Numbered from the stretch's first letter, positions 22,228 through 31,682 are shown. The stretch: 64,000 nucleotides of DNA from Pseudanabaena galeata CCNP1313 (GCF_029910235.1 NZ_CP112874.1:930001-994000); one strand, 5' to 3'. Translations and numbers: made by a program. The notes: generated by a model from the sequence alone, not told the origin.

Positions 22228-24204
22228 ATGAGTGAATCTCAATATAGTGTTAATGCTCAAGGAGCGAATATTGGGGTAATTGGCGATCATGCCCAAGTCA
22301 CCCAAAATATCTATCTGCAATCGGTTGATTATCAACGATTGGTGGAGCAGATTCGGGATACTCAGGAGAGTTTGGAAGATGTGCCAGCGTCTAAACCAGA
22401 AAGGCGTTTGAAACTTGCTGAGAAACTGCAAGAACTGAAGGAGCAGTTAGAGGAGTTTAAGGGTAATGTTTTTAAGTTATATGAAACTTTTACTAAAATT
22501 GAGATTAATACGGAACGGTTAAGGCAGGCTAAGGCACATTTTGATCGCGGGGAATTTCGAGAGGCGGATGCGGTGCTGAAGGCGGAGGAGATGACTGAGG
22601 ATCTCGATAAGCTGATCGAGAGGGAGCGGCAACTGGATCGCCAAAGGGAAAATGTGCGGGACAGTAGAGAGCAGATCGCGAACGAGTTTTTAATTAAGGC
22701 GCGGCTATGGGCAACTTTTTATGACCAACCAAATCGTTTAGAGCAAACTTGCGAATATTTTGAAGAATCTCTACGGGCGGCGCGGACAGGTGAAAACTTG
22801 TTTGAATATGCATATTTTTTAGAAGAACATTACAAGCTCAATCAAGCTGAACAAATATATCAAGAAGCCTTACAGATTTATCAAGAATTAGCGACCCAGA
22901 ATCCTGCTACTTTTCTGCCAAATGTGGCAACAACGCTGATCAATTTGGGGATTTTGCATAGTGATACAAATGAATTTGCGCTCGCCTTTTCGGAATATAG
23001 GAAGGCGCTAGAGATATTTCGTGAATTGGCAAAGCAGAATCCTGCTACTTTTCTGCCATACGTGGCAACAACGCTGAACAATTTGGCGATTTTGCATAGT
23101 GATACCAATGAAATGGCAATAGCCCTATCGGAAATTAGGGAAGCACTAGAGATCTATCGCAAATTGGCAAAGCAGAATCCTGCTACTTTTCTGTCTGATG
23201 TGGCATTGACGCTGAGCAATTTGGCAGGCTTGCATTGGAATACCAATGAAATGGCGATAGCCCTATCGGAAATTAGGGAAGCACTAGAGATCTATCGCAA
23301 ATTGGCAAAGCAGAATCCTGCTACTTTTCTGCCTGATGTGGCAGATACGCTGAACAATTTGGCGGTTTTGCAAAGTGATACCAATGAAATGCCGATCGCT
23401 CTCTCGGAATATAGGGAGGCTCTAGAGATTAGACGCGAATTGGCAAAGCAAAATCCTGCTACTTTTCTGCCTGATGTGGCATTGACTCTGAACAATTTGG
23501 GGCTTTTGCATTGGAATACCAATGAAATGGCGATCGCCCTCTCGGAATATACGGAGGCTCTAGAGATTTATCGCGAATTGGCAAAGCAGAATCCTGCTAC
23601 TTTTCTGCCTGATGTGGCAGGTACGCTGAACAATTTGGGGAATTTGCATAGTGATACCAATGAAATGGCGATCGCCCTGTCGGAATATGAGGAGGCTTTA
23701 AAGATTAGTAGAGAATTAGCGATCCAGAATCCTGCTACTTTTCTGCCAGATGTGGCAGGTACGCTGAACAATTTGGCGAATTTGCATAAGAATATCGATG
23801 AAATGAAGGTTGCTCTGTCGGAATATACAGAAGCCTTACAGATTAGAAGAGAATTAGCGAATCAGAATCCTGCTAGTTTTCTGCCAGATGTGGCAACAAC
23901 GCTGAACAATTTGGCGGTTTTGCATATGAATACCAATGCAATCGCTCTAGCGATGACGGCATATCAAGAGGCTTTGCAGATTTATCAAGATTTTGCAAAA
24001 AAGAGTCCTGCTGCTTTTCAACCAAAGGTAGATCTCGTACTTGAAAATATTGCTGATTTGCAAAATGCTACTGATGAAAGGAATATCTCTGGGATTGAGA
24101 ATGGAAAAGCCTCACCCACAAAGCAGAGAAGTAGGTCAATCAAATCCCGTTCTTGGCTCAAAAATATTTGCCGAGGTATCAAAAATTTGTTTAGACAGAG
24201 TTAA
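22228..24204 (+). CDS. TPR protein with N-terminal GANIGVIGD motif and coiled coil
   Basis: A 658-residue protein. The N-terminus (VNAQGANIGVIGDHAQVTQN) shares its motif with the preceding gene. Residues about 35-150 form a charged coiled coil (LKLAEKLQELKEQLEEFKGN). About residues 165-610 hold roughly nine to ten TPR-like helical repeats. Eight of these have a 46-residue period whose DNA is nearly identical every 138 bp, each containing QNPATFLPDVA and NEMAIALSEYREALEI. The C-terminus is basic (RSRSIKSRSWLKNI). TPR arrays of this kind act as scaffolds or ligand sensors; no effector domain is present. MITE-like elements flank it on both sides, suggesting acquisition or mobilisation as a block. 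Confidence 0.8.
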   Translation: MSESQYSVNAQGANIGVIGDHAQVTQNIYLQSVDYQRLVEQIRDTQESLEDVPASKPERRLKLAEKLQELKEQLEEFKGNVFKLYETFTKIEINTERLRQAKAHFDRGEFREADAVLKAEEMTEDLDKLIERERQLDRQRENVRDSREQIANEFLIKARLWATFYDQPNRLEQTCEYFEESLRAARTGENLFEYAYFLEEHYKLNQAEQIYQEALQIYQELATQNPATFLPNVATTLINLGILHSDTNEFALAFSEYRKALEIFRELAKQNPATFLPYVATTLNNLAILHSDTNEMAIALSEIREALEIYRKLAKQNPATFLSDVALTLSNLAGLHWNTNEMAIALSEIREALEIYRKLAKQNPATFLPDVADTLNNLAVLQSDTNEMPIALSEYREALEIRRELAKQNPATFLPDVALTLNNLGLLHWNTNEMAIALSEYTEALEIYRELAKQNPATFLPDVAGTLNNLGNLHSDTNEMAIALSEYEEALKISRELAIQNPATFLPDVAGTLNNLANLHKNIDEMKVALSEYTEALQIRRELANQNPASFLPDVATTLNNLAVLHMNTNAIALAMTAYQEALQIYQDFAKKSPAAFQPKVDLVLENIADLQNATDERNISGIENGKASPTKQRSRSIKSRSWLKNICRGIKNLFRQS

Positions 24205-24253
24205 CCCATAAATTGTTAGTGTGATTATTTATTCTCGCCCACAGATATAGATC

Positions 24254-24438
24254 TGTAGGGGCAGAGCATTCCCGCGACAATCTATAAGTTTCTCAGATCC
24301 TCTTCAATTGGGAATGCTCTGCCCAAAAACTCACAACGCAGGGAGAAATTGTCAGTAAAAGCAGAGAGGGCTTAGCATTTGCAAATCAAATTTTTTTGAT
24401 GAGACTAGAAATAGTGGCGCAAATGCTAAGCCCCTACA
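24254..24438. mobile_element. MITE-like element, copy 2
   Basis: A 185-bp relative of 21962-22168 in the same orientation, with ends TGTAGGGGCAGAGCATT and AAATGCTAAGCCCCTACA. The right hairpin reads GCTTAGCATTTGC...GCAAATGCTAAGC; both arms differ together from copy 1, so pairing is preserved. Confidence 0.85.
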
Positions 24439-24509
24439 TCATCTTGGTGTTTTCATTGCACGTACAATTTAATGAATTTGTAGCCCAGAACTTTTATTCT
24501 GGGCTTGGT

Positions 24510-24663
24510 CTAGACTAAGCGATCGCTATAGGCGATCGCAAAAGTCGAAATAGTGATGATTACAATCAACGGATAGACAATCCATGATGCAATATTCAAA
24601 TAGTGAAAGGCTTTTTTATGCCCCTCTTTGTCTAACTTAGTCCCGATTACCGTGACGATAAAT
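24510..24663 (-). pseudogene. Remnant: C-terminal end of a membrane protein
   Basis: On the minus strand an open frame ends at TAG 24510-24512 and encodes FIVTVIGTKLDKEGHKKAF, then HYLNIASWIVYPLIVIITIS and TFAIAYSDRLV. It has one clear hydrophobic helix and no start codon. It is cut at about 24663, exactly where the apt-like fragment begins on the other strand. The family was not recognised. Confidence 0.45.
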
Positions 24664-24744
24664 GGTTTTTTAATTGAGCTAGATTTTCTTAATGGCAGGA
24701 AAGAATTACCTGAAGTGCCGATTGTTTCGTTAGTAAATTACTGA
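24664..24744 (+). pseudogene. Duplicate of the apt 3' end
   Basis: Eighty-one bases encode [20 protein letters not shown] then VSLVNY and a stop. This matches the last 26 residues of the apt product (21188-21268) with one change, Ala to Glu. The DNA has drifted at third positions. No start codon or PRPP loop is present. It marks an old duplication or rearrangement end point. Confidence 0.8.
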
Positions 24745-24747
24745 TGT

Positions 24748-24935
24748 TATAGCAAAACTTGCTTTGCTTAGGACATACAGAGCTTTGCGCTCAAATCCAA
24801 ACCAAGAAAAAAAAGGAAAGCGTTGCTTTGCAACGCTTTCCTTTTTTTCTTGTAGTTCGTTTAATCGGCAATTGCTGTAAAACCCAAGAAGTGAGGGGCG
24901 GCGCTTTGCGCCGCCCCTCACTTCTTGGGTTTTGG
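24748..24935. repeat. Family G and family C hairpins in series
   Basis: A hairpin at 24803-24851 (AAGAAAAAAAAGGAAAGCGTT arms) lies between ACAGAGCTTTGCGCTCAAAT and ATCGGCAATTGCTGTAAA, the family G flanks in inverted order compared with 42298-42410. A second perfect hairpin, 24879-24933 (AAAACCCAAGAAGTGAGGGG arms), lies just before the stop of the cyclase gene. Confidence 0.8.
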
Positions 24936-24937
24936 TA

Positions 24938-27580
24938 TTAGAGCTTGCCTACTAAAAAATAAGTAATCATTTCACCTTTGCCTTTAATCTCAATCTTTCT
25001 CTGAGGATCAAAATGGAACTTGTCCTTTAAAACTTGGTAGGTTACATCCGTAACTTGAATGCAACCTGCAACACCATGAGACTCCATACGGCTAGCGATA
25101 TTCACCGTATCTCCCCAAAGATCATAGATGAATTTTTTCTTGCCAATTACGCCTGCGACAGCCTGACCAGTATGAATACCAATCCTCAACGTAAAAGGAC
25201 TGCCATCAGGACGGATAAATTTGCTAATTGAATGTTGCATGTCTAGAGCCATAGAGGCGATCGCTTCGGCATGATCGGAGCGTGGCACAGGCAGCCCACC
25301 CACTGCCATATAAGAATCCCCAATCGTTTTAATTTTCTCTAAACCATAGAAATCAACTAAACGATCAAATTCGGAAAATATCTCATTGAGCATATGGACG
25401 AGTTCATTAGCTGATACTGAAGATGCAAATTCTGTAAATGATACGATGTCTCCAAACAGAACTGTTACTTCTTCAAAGGTGTCAGCAACAATCGTGCCAC
25501 TAGGTTTTAATTTGGAGATAGTGGAAGTTGACAAGATTTCAGAGGATCTTTTAATGGGAATATTGGTAGGAGTATAGATCGTGGATGACTTCAAGCGCTC
25601 AGCGATCGCCTTTGGTAAAACATTGAGCAGTAGACGTTCTGAGCGCATTTTTTCAACTTTTAAATCATCCTCGGCGCGGCGGCGTTCTTGAGCTTCCATT
25701 CCTAAAGACAATAACTCTGACAAAGAACTAGCAAAGCTGATTTCCTCAAGCAACCAAAAACGTTCTACACCAATTTGTTCAAACATCAAAAGCCCGATGG
25801 TTTCCCCGCCAATGTCAAAGGACGATATTAATAGAGACAAAATACCAAGAGGATTGAGATAGGCTGGTCGTAGCTCGATCAATATTTCTTCATTATCGAC
25901 ATCTTCTATAACCAAGCTGCGATTTTCTTGGAGAGCTGCAAAAAAACTTGGAAATTTATCTGTTCCCAGAAAATCAGTTTCGCTATGGGTATTACTACTT
26001 TTTATGTAAAGATCGAGACAATGCAATCTAGTTTTTGTATTGTCAAATAGCCAGACGCTCACACGCTCAACATCCAGAGTCTGACTAGCGGTTTCGGTAA
26101 TATCCTGCACTGCGATGATAAAGTCACCCAAGTTGAGTGCTTTATTTTTAGTAAGATTGATTAAAATCTTTTGTTGTCGGCGCAGTTGTTGCTCACGACG
26201 TTGCAACAAAAAATTGTTCCGTTGCAATAATAATTGAGAATCAGCTAGTTCACTGGTTCTTTCTTGAACCCGTGACTCTAATTCTGTATTGGCTTTTGCA
26301 ATGCGGGTAAAGGATTCTGTCAGCATTTCTGCCATCCGATTAAATGACTCAGATAAAACTTTGACTTCACTTGTACCTTGCACCGATACCCTAGAGTCCA
26401 AATCACCATTAGCGATCGCTTGAGAAGCACCACTTAATTTGAGTAATGGTTCTGTAATATACCGTGCTGTCATCATGCCAATCAAGATCGCAAAACCTAA
26501 CGCGGCTAGACTAAACAAAATCGTTATTTTTTGGCGATTATTAATTTGTTCCATAAAGCTAGATTCAGGCAGCACCACCACAATTAACCAATCTAGTCCA
26601 TCGCGATCGCGCCAAGACTGGACTTGAATGAAATGTTTGCCACCTTCAAAATTAGGCTCTAAGTTTTCTTTATCCTGAATCGAAGTAAATCCCCCAAATT
26701 CACTAATTAGATAACGAGCAGTCGCTCTTGATAACGGATCTCCACTATTCAGGATATTAAGGCGTTGTGGGTTTCCATTAACAATTGAAAATGTCCGCTC
26801 ACCACTGGACGTACCGACAACTAAACCCGATCGCTCAATTATAAAAATGCGTCCTGCTTTATCTGATTTTAGCTCATTTAAATAGGAATTCAATTGCGTA
26901 AGAATGAAGTCAACACCTAGCACCCCAATAATCTTGCGATCGCGATCGTAAAGTGGATAGCTGTGGGAAACTGATAAGACTTCAGGACGATCAACCCATT
27001 GATAAATTTGTGACCAAGTAGGCTTCCCTGCTTTTACCGCATCTGCATACCAACCCTCCTCTCGCACATCTTCATCCGTTTCAATTACTTCTAACAATTC
27101 TTGGCGATTACCATTTTGATCGACAGAGAAACTGGCTGTTTTGGTAATTCCTCGCGCTAAAGTTGTCTCATTAATAACTACTTGTCCACTGTCTTTGCGT
27201 TCAACACCAATAAACTCTTGGTTATCAAAAGCAAAGTTAATATAGCCAACTGCATATAAATTTATCTGTGTCCAAAATAAAGCTCCTACTTTCTGAAAGT
27301 CCTCTAAATTGAGCATTCCTAACTTGACAGCATCTACATTAGTTTGATTAATTTGCGGTGGCACTCGTAAATAATTATCAAGTTTTACACTAATGCGATC
27401 GCTAATCTCTGCACTCAATTGGGTTGCTAATTCACCAACTGCTTGCTGTCCATTCCGAAATGAGAAAATCCCAACAACACCAACTGTTACACAAATCTGC
27501 AATACAAAAGGAACTACTAAAATCAGCGTTAGCGGAATATTTTTAAACAGCTTGGATGTATATGGGATTTTCAACATCAT
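24938..27580 (-). CDS. Membrane-bound adenylate cyclase, paralogue 1 (sensor-HAMP-GAF-cyclase)
   Basis: About 880 residues. An N-terminal membrane helix (LTLILVVPFVLQICVTVGVV), then an extracytoplasmic dCache-like sensor (about 45-355), a second membrane helix, HAMP (TARYITEPLLKLSGASQA), coiled coil, GAF-like domain (about 475-640) and a class III cyclase domain (about 690-875). Catalytic motifs: VLFGDIVSFTEFAS, LEKIKTIGDSYMAVGG and YDLWGDTVNIASRMES. The Lys and Asp in these motifs point to ATP as substrate. The frame is open to a GTG at 27628, but the ATG at 27580 (or 27577) aligns with paralogue 2 and is preferred. It is the last of three tandem paralogues on this strand. Confidence 0.9.
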   Translation of the reverse strand: MMLKIPYTSKLFKNIPLTLILVVPFVLQICVTVGVVGIFSFRNGQQAVGELATQLSAEISDRISVKLDNYLRVPPQINQTNVDAVKLGMLNLEDFQKVGALFWTQINLYAVGYINFAFDNQEFIGVERKDSGQVVINETTLARGITKTASFSVDQNGNRQELLEVIETDEDVREEGWYADAVKAGKPTWSQIYQWVDRPEVLSVSHSYPLYDRDRKIIGVLGVDFILTQLNSYLNELKSDKAGRIFIIERSGLVVGTSSGERTFSIVNGNPQRLNILNSGDPLSRATARYLISEFGGFTSIQDKENLEPNFEGGKHFIQVQSWRDRDGLDWLIVVVLPESSFMEQINNRQKITILFSLAALGFAILIGMMTARYITEPLLKLSGASQAIANGDLDSRVSVQGTSEVKVLSESFNRMAEMLTESFTRIAKANTELESRVQERTSELADSQLLLQRNNFLLQRREQQLRRQQKILINLTKNKALNLGDFIIAVQDITETASQTLDVERVSVWLFDNTKTRLHCLDLYIKSSNTHSETDFLGTDKFPSFFAALQENRSLVIEDVDNEEILIELRPAYLNPLGILSLLISSFDIGGETIGLLMFEQIGVERFWLLEEISFASSLSELLSLGMEAQERRRAEDDLKVEKMRSERLLLNVLPKAIAERLKSSTIYTPTNIPIKRSSEILSTSTISKLKPSGTIVADTFEEVTVLFGDIVSFTEFASSVSANELVHMLNEIFSEFDRLVDFYGLEKIKTIGDSYMAVGGLPVPRSDHAEAIASMALDMQHSISKFIRPDGSPFTLRIGIHTGQAVAGVIGKKKFIYDLWGDTVNIASRMESHGVAGCIQVTDVTYQVLKDKFHFDPQRKIEIKGKGEMITYFLVGKL

Positions 27581-27654
27581 CGACAACCAATTTATCTTAA
27601 AGAAATATTGGGGTAATTTATGAAACACTCTTATTATGATATTATGACATTCTT

Positions 27655-29919
27655 CTAAATTTCAATTCGTCCTTTAAGTATATAAGTAATCATTTCTCCC
27701 TTTCCTTTAATATTAATTGTTGCTCTTTTTTCAAGTTGATATTTGTTTTTTAAGATTTGATAGGTTGCATCTGTTACTTGAATGCAGCCAGCAACACCAT
27801 GGGACTCCATCCGACTTGCCACATTAACCGTATCGCCCCACAGATCATAAATAAACTTTTTCGTACCGATTACACCTGCGATCGCCTGACCTGTATGAAT
27901 ACCGATTCGCAGCAAGAAGGGACTACCATCTAAACGCTTAAATTTCTGAATCGATGATTGCATCTCTATAGCCATTTCAGCGATCGCCTCCGCATGATCT
28001 TTACTGGGTACAGGCAAGCCACCTACCGCCATATAGGCATCACCAATGGTTTTAATCTTTTCTAAGTCATACAAATCCACAAGGCGATCAAATTCTGAAA
28101 AAATATCGTTTAGGCAGTTGACCAAATCACTTGCGGAAATAGCCGCCGCATACTCCGTAAAATTGACAATATCCGCAAATAAAACCGTAACTTCATCAAA
28201 GGCATCGGCAACGATCGCCCCATTTACACCGTTATCCAGATTATCTAACATCGGATCTGGAGACATATCTAGCATCTGGTTAGAGTATGTTTCAGTAACC
28301 TTATTGGCTACCGCCTTTGACTGTGACAATTTCAAGCGCTCTACAATCTCTTGAGGCAGAACATTTAACAATAAACGCTCCGATTTCATCTGCTCAATTC
28401 GCAACTTCTCTTCAGCCCGATGACGCTCTTGAGATTCTATTCCCAAAGACAATAAATCGGCTAAAGAGCTAGCAAAACTATCCTCTTCAGGTAGCCATAA
28501 ACGCTCTACGTCAATATGTTCAAAGACAATGATGCCTGTTACTTGACCATCGACTTCAAAGGATTTGATTAATAGAGATACAGTTCCCGCAGGCTTAAAA
28601 TATGAATTAATTAGTTCTTGTAAATAGTCTTCTTCTTGGACATCTTCTACAGCAATCACATGCCTCGCTTGTAGGGCTGCAAAAAACTTAGGATAATTCT
28701 GAGAAGTTAAAAAATCTACCTCTGTATGAATATTGGTACTTTTGATATATAAATCCAGACAAAGTAATAGGGTTTTGGTCTTGTCAAATAGCCAAATACT
28801 AACACGTTCAACATTTAAGGCATGGCTACCTGTGCGGGTAATATTTTGCACAACATCAATAAAATGTCCTTGATTAATAGATTTATCTTTAGTTAAGCTA
28901 AATAGAACATCTTGTTGCTTGCGAAGTAGACTTTCACGACGACTTAGCAGGAAATTAGTCCTTTGGAGGGAGGCTTTTGAGGCATTTAATTCATGGGTTC
29001 TTTCTTGAACCCGTAATTCTAATTCTTGATTTGCTCTTTCTAGATTTAGCAATGAGTTGGTGATCATTTCAGCCATCATGTTAAAAGATTCTGAAAGCGT
29101 TTTAATCTCACTAGTTCCTTCTAATTTGACTCTAGTATCAATCTTACCGTCAGTAATTGCCTGTGAAGCTTCACTGAGTTTACGTAGAGGTGTGCTAATT
29201 GATCGGGCTGTAATCATTCCGATCAAGATGGCGATCGCCAATACTGCCCAACACAGCAAAATCATCGTCTGAGTGTAATTTTGCTCCGAGCCAGTGAATT
29301 GGGAAGCAGGTACAACAATGATAATTAACCAATCTAGTCCAGAGTCATCTTGCCAACTTTGGACACGAATAAAATGTTCTTCCCCTCCTAACATGGCTTC
29401 TATATGTTCAGATCCTTGAATTGCATCAAATCGACCATACATTTTTAGTAAATATTTGGCTGTTGTTTGCGATAGAGCATCTTTACTATCTAGAATATTT
29501 AGTCGCTGAGGCTTGCCATCAACAAGCAGCAAATTTGATTCTGAAGTAGAAGATCCAACGACTAAACCCGATCGCTCAATTACAAAAAAACGCCCATTGT
29601 TACCATATTTCAATCCCCGTAGAAATATACTAATCACATCAACATTTGCCTGATTGTTTACCTGATTGTTTGCCTGATTATTTCGCGGTAGCAAATGTAA
29701 ATGGTGATTAAGCTCTGTACTAATGCGTTCGCCAATTTCACCGCTTAAACTTTCAGCGATCGCATTTACTCTCTGCTGTCCATTATGAAAGGTAAATAGC
29801 CCAACTACTCCTGTAGCCAGACAAATCTGAATCACAAACGGCACAACTAAAACAAATTTAAGTGGAACTTTTGTGAATGATTTAGTTATATAAGAGGTTA
29901 TTGGCAGTATTTTAAACAT
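27655..29919 (-). CDS. Membrane-bound adenylate cyclase, paralogue 2
   Basis: A 754-residue paralogue with the same plan as its downstream neighbour but a sensor about 150 residues shorter: membrane helix (KFVLVVPFVIQICLATGVVG), reduced periplasmic domain containing the common KPQRLNILDSKDALSQTTA and HFIRVQSWQDDSGLDWLIII stretches, second helix, HAMP (TARSISTPLRKLSEASQA), GAF-like domain and cyclase. The catalytic set is VLFADIVNFTEYAA, LEKIKTIGDAYMAVGG and YDLWGDTVNVASRMES. A repeated QANNQVNNQ tract interrupts the sensor where the other paralogue has its distal sensor half, suggesting an internal deletion. The ATG at 29919 fits. The gap to the next gene is 74 bases. Confidence 0.9.
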   Translation of the reverse strand: MFKILPITSYITKSFTKVPLKFVLVVPFVIQICLATGVVGLFTFHNGQQRVNAIAESLSGEIGERISTELNHHLHLLPRNNQANNQVNNQANVDVISIFLRGLKYGNNGRFFVIERSGLVVGSSTSESNLLLVDGKPQRLNILDSKDALSQTTAKYLLKMYGRFDAIQGSEHIEAMLGGEEHFIRVQSWQDDSGLDWLIIIVVPASQFTGSEQNYTQTMILLCWAVLAIAILIGMITARSISTPLRKLSEASQAITDGKIDTRVKLEGTSEIKTLSESFNMMAEMITNSLLNLERANQELELRVQERTHELNASKASLQRTNFLLSRRESLLRKQQDVLFSLTKDKSINQGHFIDVVQNITRTGSHALNVERVSIWLFDKTKTLLLCLDLYIKSTNIHTEVDFLTSQNYPKFFAALQARHVIAVEDVQEEDYLQELINSYFKPAGTVSLLIKSFEVDGQVTGIIVFEHIDVERLWLPEEDSFASSLADLLSLGIESQERHRAEEKLRIEQMKSERLLLNVLPQEIVERLKLSQSKAVANKVTETYSNQMLDMSPDPMLDNLDNGVNGAIVADAFDEVTVLFADIVNFTEYAAAISASDLVNCLNDIFSEFDRLVDLYDLEKIKTIGDAYMAVGGLPVPSKDHAEAIAEMAIEMQSSIQKFKRLDGSPFLLRIGIHTGQAIAGVIGTKKFIYDLWGDTVNVASRMESHGVAGCIQVTDATYQILKNKYQLEKRATINIKGKGEMITYILKGRIEI

Positions 29920-29992
29920 TATGCATAATGACTTGCGTTAAAGATAGCAAAATCTTATTTAGAGGAGCGTAATTTAGTGGAAGATTCGATTT

Positions 29993-31513
29993 CTATATTC
30001 GACCTTTGAGTAGATAAGTAATCATTTCTCCTTTACCTTTAATATTAATCGCGCTTCTCTGTTCAAGTTGATATTTGTTTTTCAAAAGTTGATAGGTTGC
30101 TTCAGTCACTTGAATACAACCTGCAATACCATAAGACTCCATACGACTGGCGACATTAACTGTATCACCCCACAGATCGTAAATAAATTTCTTAGTGCCG
30201 ATGACACCCGCGATCGCATGTCCCGTATGAATGCCAATCCGCAATGAAAAATCAGTACCATCAGCGCGCTTAAATTTTTGAATCACTGTTTGCATCTGTA
30301 AAGCCATTTCTGCGATCGCCTCCGCATGATCTTTACTTGGCACAGGCAGCCCACCCACGACCATATAAGAATCACCAATGGTTTTAATTTTCTCCAAATC
30401 ATACTGTTCGACAAGGTGATCGAACTCTGAAAAAATTTCGTTAAGGACATTTACCAATTCACTAGCAGAAATAGAAGCTGCATATTCGGTAAAGTCCACA
30501 ATATCGGCAAATAGAACCGTAACTTCTTCAAAGGAATCTGCAATAATTGTGCCACTAGTTTTTAAATGGACTTTGGTTTTTAGTTGCACAGACTTCAAAC
30601 GCTCAGCAATCTCTTGCGGTAAAACATTCAATAGTAAGCGTTCAGACTTTTTCTGTTCAACTCGCAAACTCTCTTCTGCTCGTCGGCGCTCTTGAGCTTC
30701 CATTCCCAAAGCCAATAAGTCAGATAATGAATTAGCAAAGCTAATTTCTTCCTCTAGCCATAGATGTTCAATCTCAGTATGTTCAAAAGCCAGTATACCC
30801 ATAATTTCGCCGCCCACTTCAAATCTAGATAATAGAATTGAAACAATGTTTAGTGGCTTACAGTATGGGGGGACTAATTCCTGAAGAATATCTTCTTCTT
30901 GTACATCTTCGATCGCAATACTGCGGTTTTCTAGTAGAGCCGCAAAAAAGCTAGGATATTCCCGCGCAGTTAAAACCTCAGATTCAGTATGCAGATGCCT
31001 ACTTTTTTGATAGAGATCAAGACAATGCAATACGGTTTTGCTCTTATTAAAAAGCCAAATACTGACCCGCTCTACATTTAAGGCATAACTTCCTGTTCTC
31101 GTAATATTTTGGACAGCAACGATAAAGTCACCTTGGTTGATTGCCTTATCTTTGGTCAAATCAAACAAAACATTTTGCTGCTTTCGCAGTTGCTGTTCGC
31201 GCCGATATAAAATGAAGCTTGTCCTTTGTAGTGATGCTTTTGAGGCATCTAGCTCATAGCTTCTTTCTTGGACAAGGGTCTCTAATTCCTGATTTGATTT
31301 TTTTAAGCGTTGAAAAGTCGCAAGACTCGATCGCACCAAGACGATCACAATCGTAATTACGAGTATTACGCCGCTTAGTGACCCAAGCAAGATCGGATCA
31401 CTAATATTTTCAATATTCAGGATATTTAAGTGTTGTGGTTTGAGATCTAATTGACTATCAAAATTACCATCAAGTAGATTTCTTAACCAAACAACTAGAG
31501 CGGTAATTTGCAA
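29993..31513 (-). CDS. Adenylate cyclase, paralogue 3, sensor deleted
   Basis: A 506-residue paralogue lacking the extracytoplasmic sensor and HAMP. The cyclase domain is intact (VLFADIVDFTEYAA, LEKIKTIGDSYMVVGG, YDLWGDTVNVASRMES), as is the GAF-like region. Near the N-terminus only LDLKPQHLNILNIE remains of the sensor, followed by one membrane helix (GVILVITIVIVLVRS). The only start in frame is TTG at 31513, yet homology to the paralogues' first membrane helix continues upstream (NLFQHVPLIFTLAAVFGL) in frame to about 31610 with no ATG or GTG. The 5' end is thus damaged: the gene may be translated weakly from TTG or be decaying. Confidence 0.75.
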   Translation of the reverse strand: MQITALVVWLRNLLDGNFDSQLDLKPQHLNILNIENISDPILLGSLSGVILVITIVIVLVRSSLATFQRLKKSNQELETLVQERSYELDASKASLQRTSFILYRREQQLRKQQNVLFDLTKDKAINQGDFIVAVQNITRTGSYALNVERVSIWLFNKSKTVLHCLDLYQKSRHLHTESEVLTAREYPSFFAALLENRSIAIEDVQEEDILQELVPPYCKPLNIVSILLSRFEVGGEIMGILAFEHTEIEHLWLEEEISFANSLSDLLALGMEAQERRRAEESLRVEQKKSERLLLNVLPQEIAERLKSVQLKTKVHLKTSGTIIADSFEEVTVLFADIVDFTEYAASISASELVNVLNEIFSEFDHLVEQYDLEKIKTIGDSYMVVGGLPVPSKDHAEAIAEMALQMQTVIQKFKRADGTDFSLRIGIHTGHAIAGVIGTKKFIYDLWGDTVNVASRMESYGIAGCIQVTEATYQLLKNKYQLEQRSAINIKGKGEMITYLLKGRI

Positions 31514-31682
31514 ACCAAAAACTGCCGCTAAAGTGAAGATTAGCGGTACATGTTGAAAAAGATTGGCAAAATAACTAGTGGTCAGATGTTTAAGCTAGCA
31601 AATTATTAAGTCCGATTAATGCTTTTATGCTAGCCCGATCGCTAATAGTGGTCAATTCGCACAATTGCTGACTTATGTAGTC

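Noticed and set aside
22881-23771. Several minus-strand frames with a repeated FAGFCFANSR pattern
   Set aside because: They are antisense translations of the TPR repeats; the periodicity comes from the coding strand.
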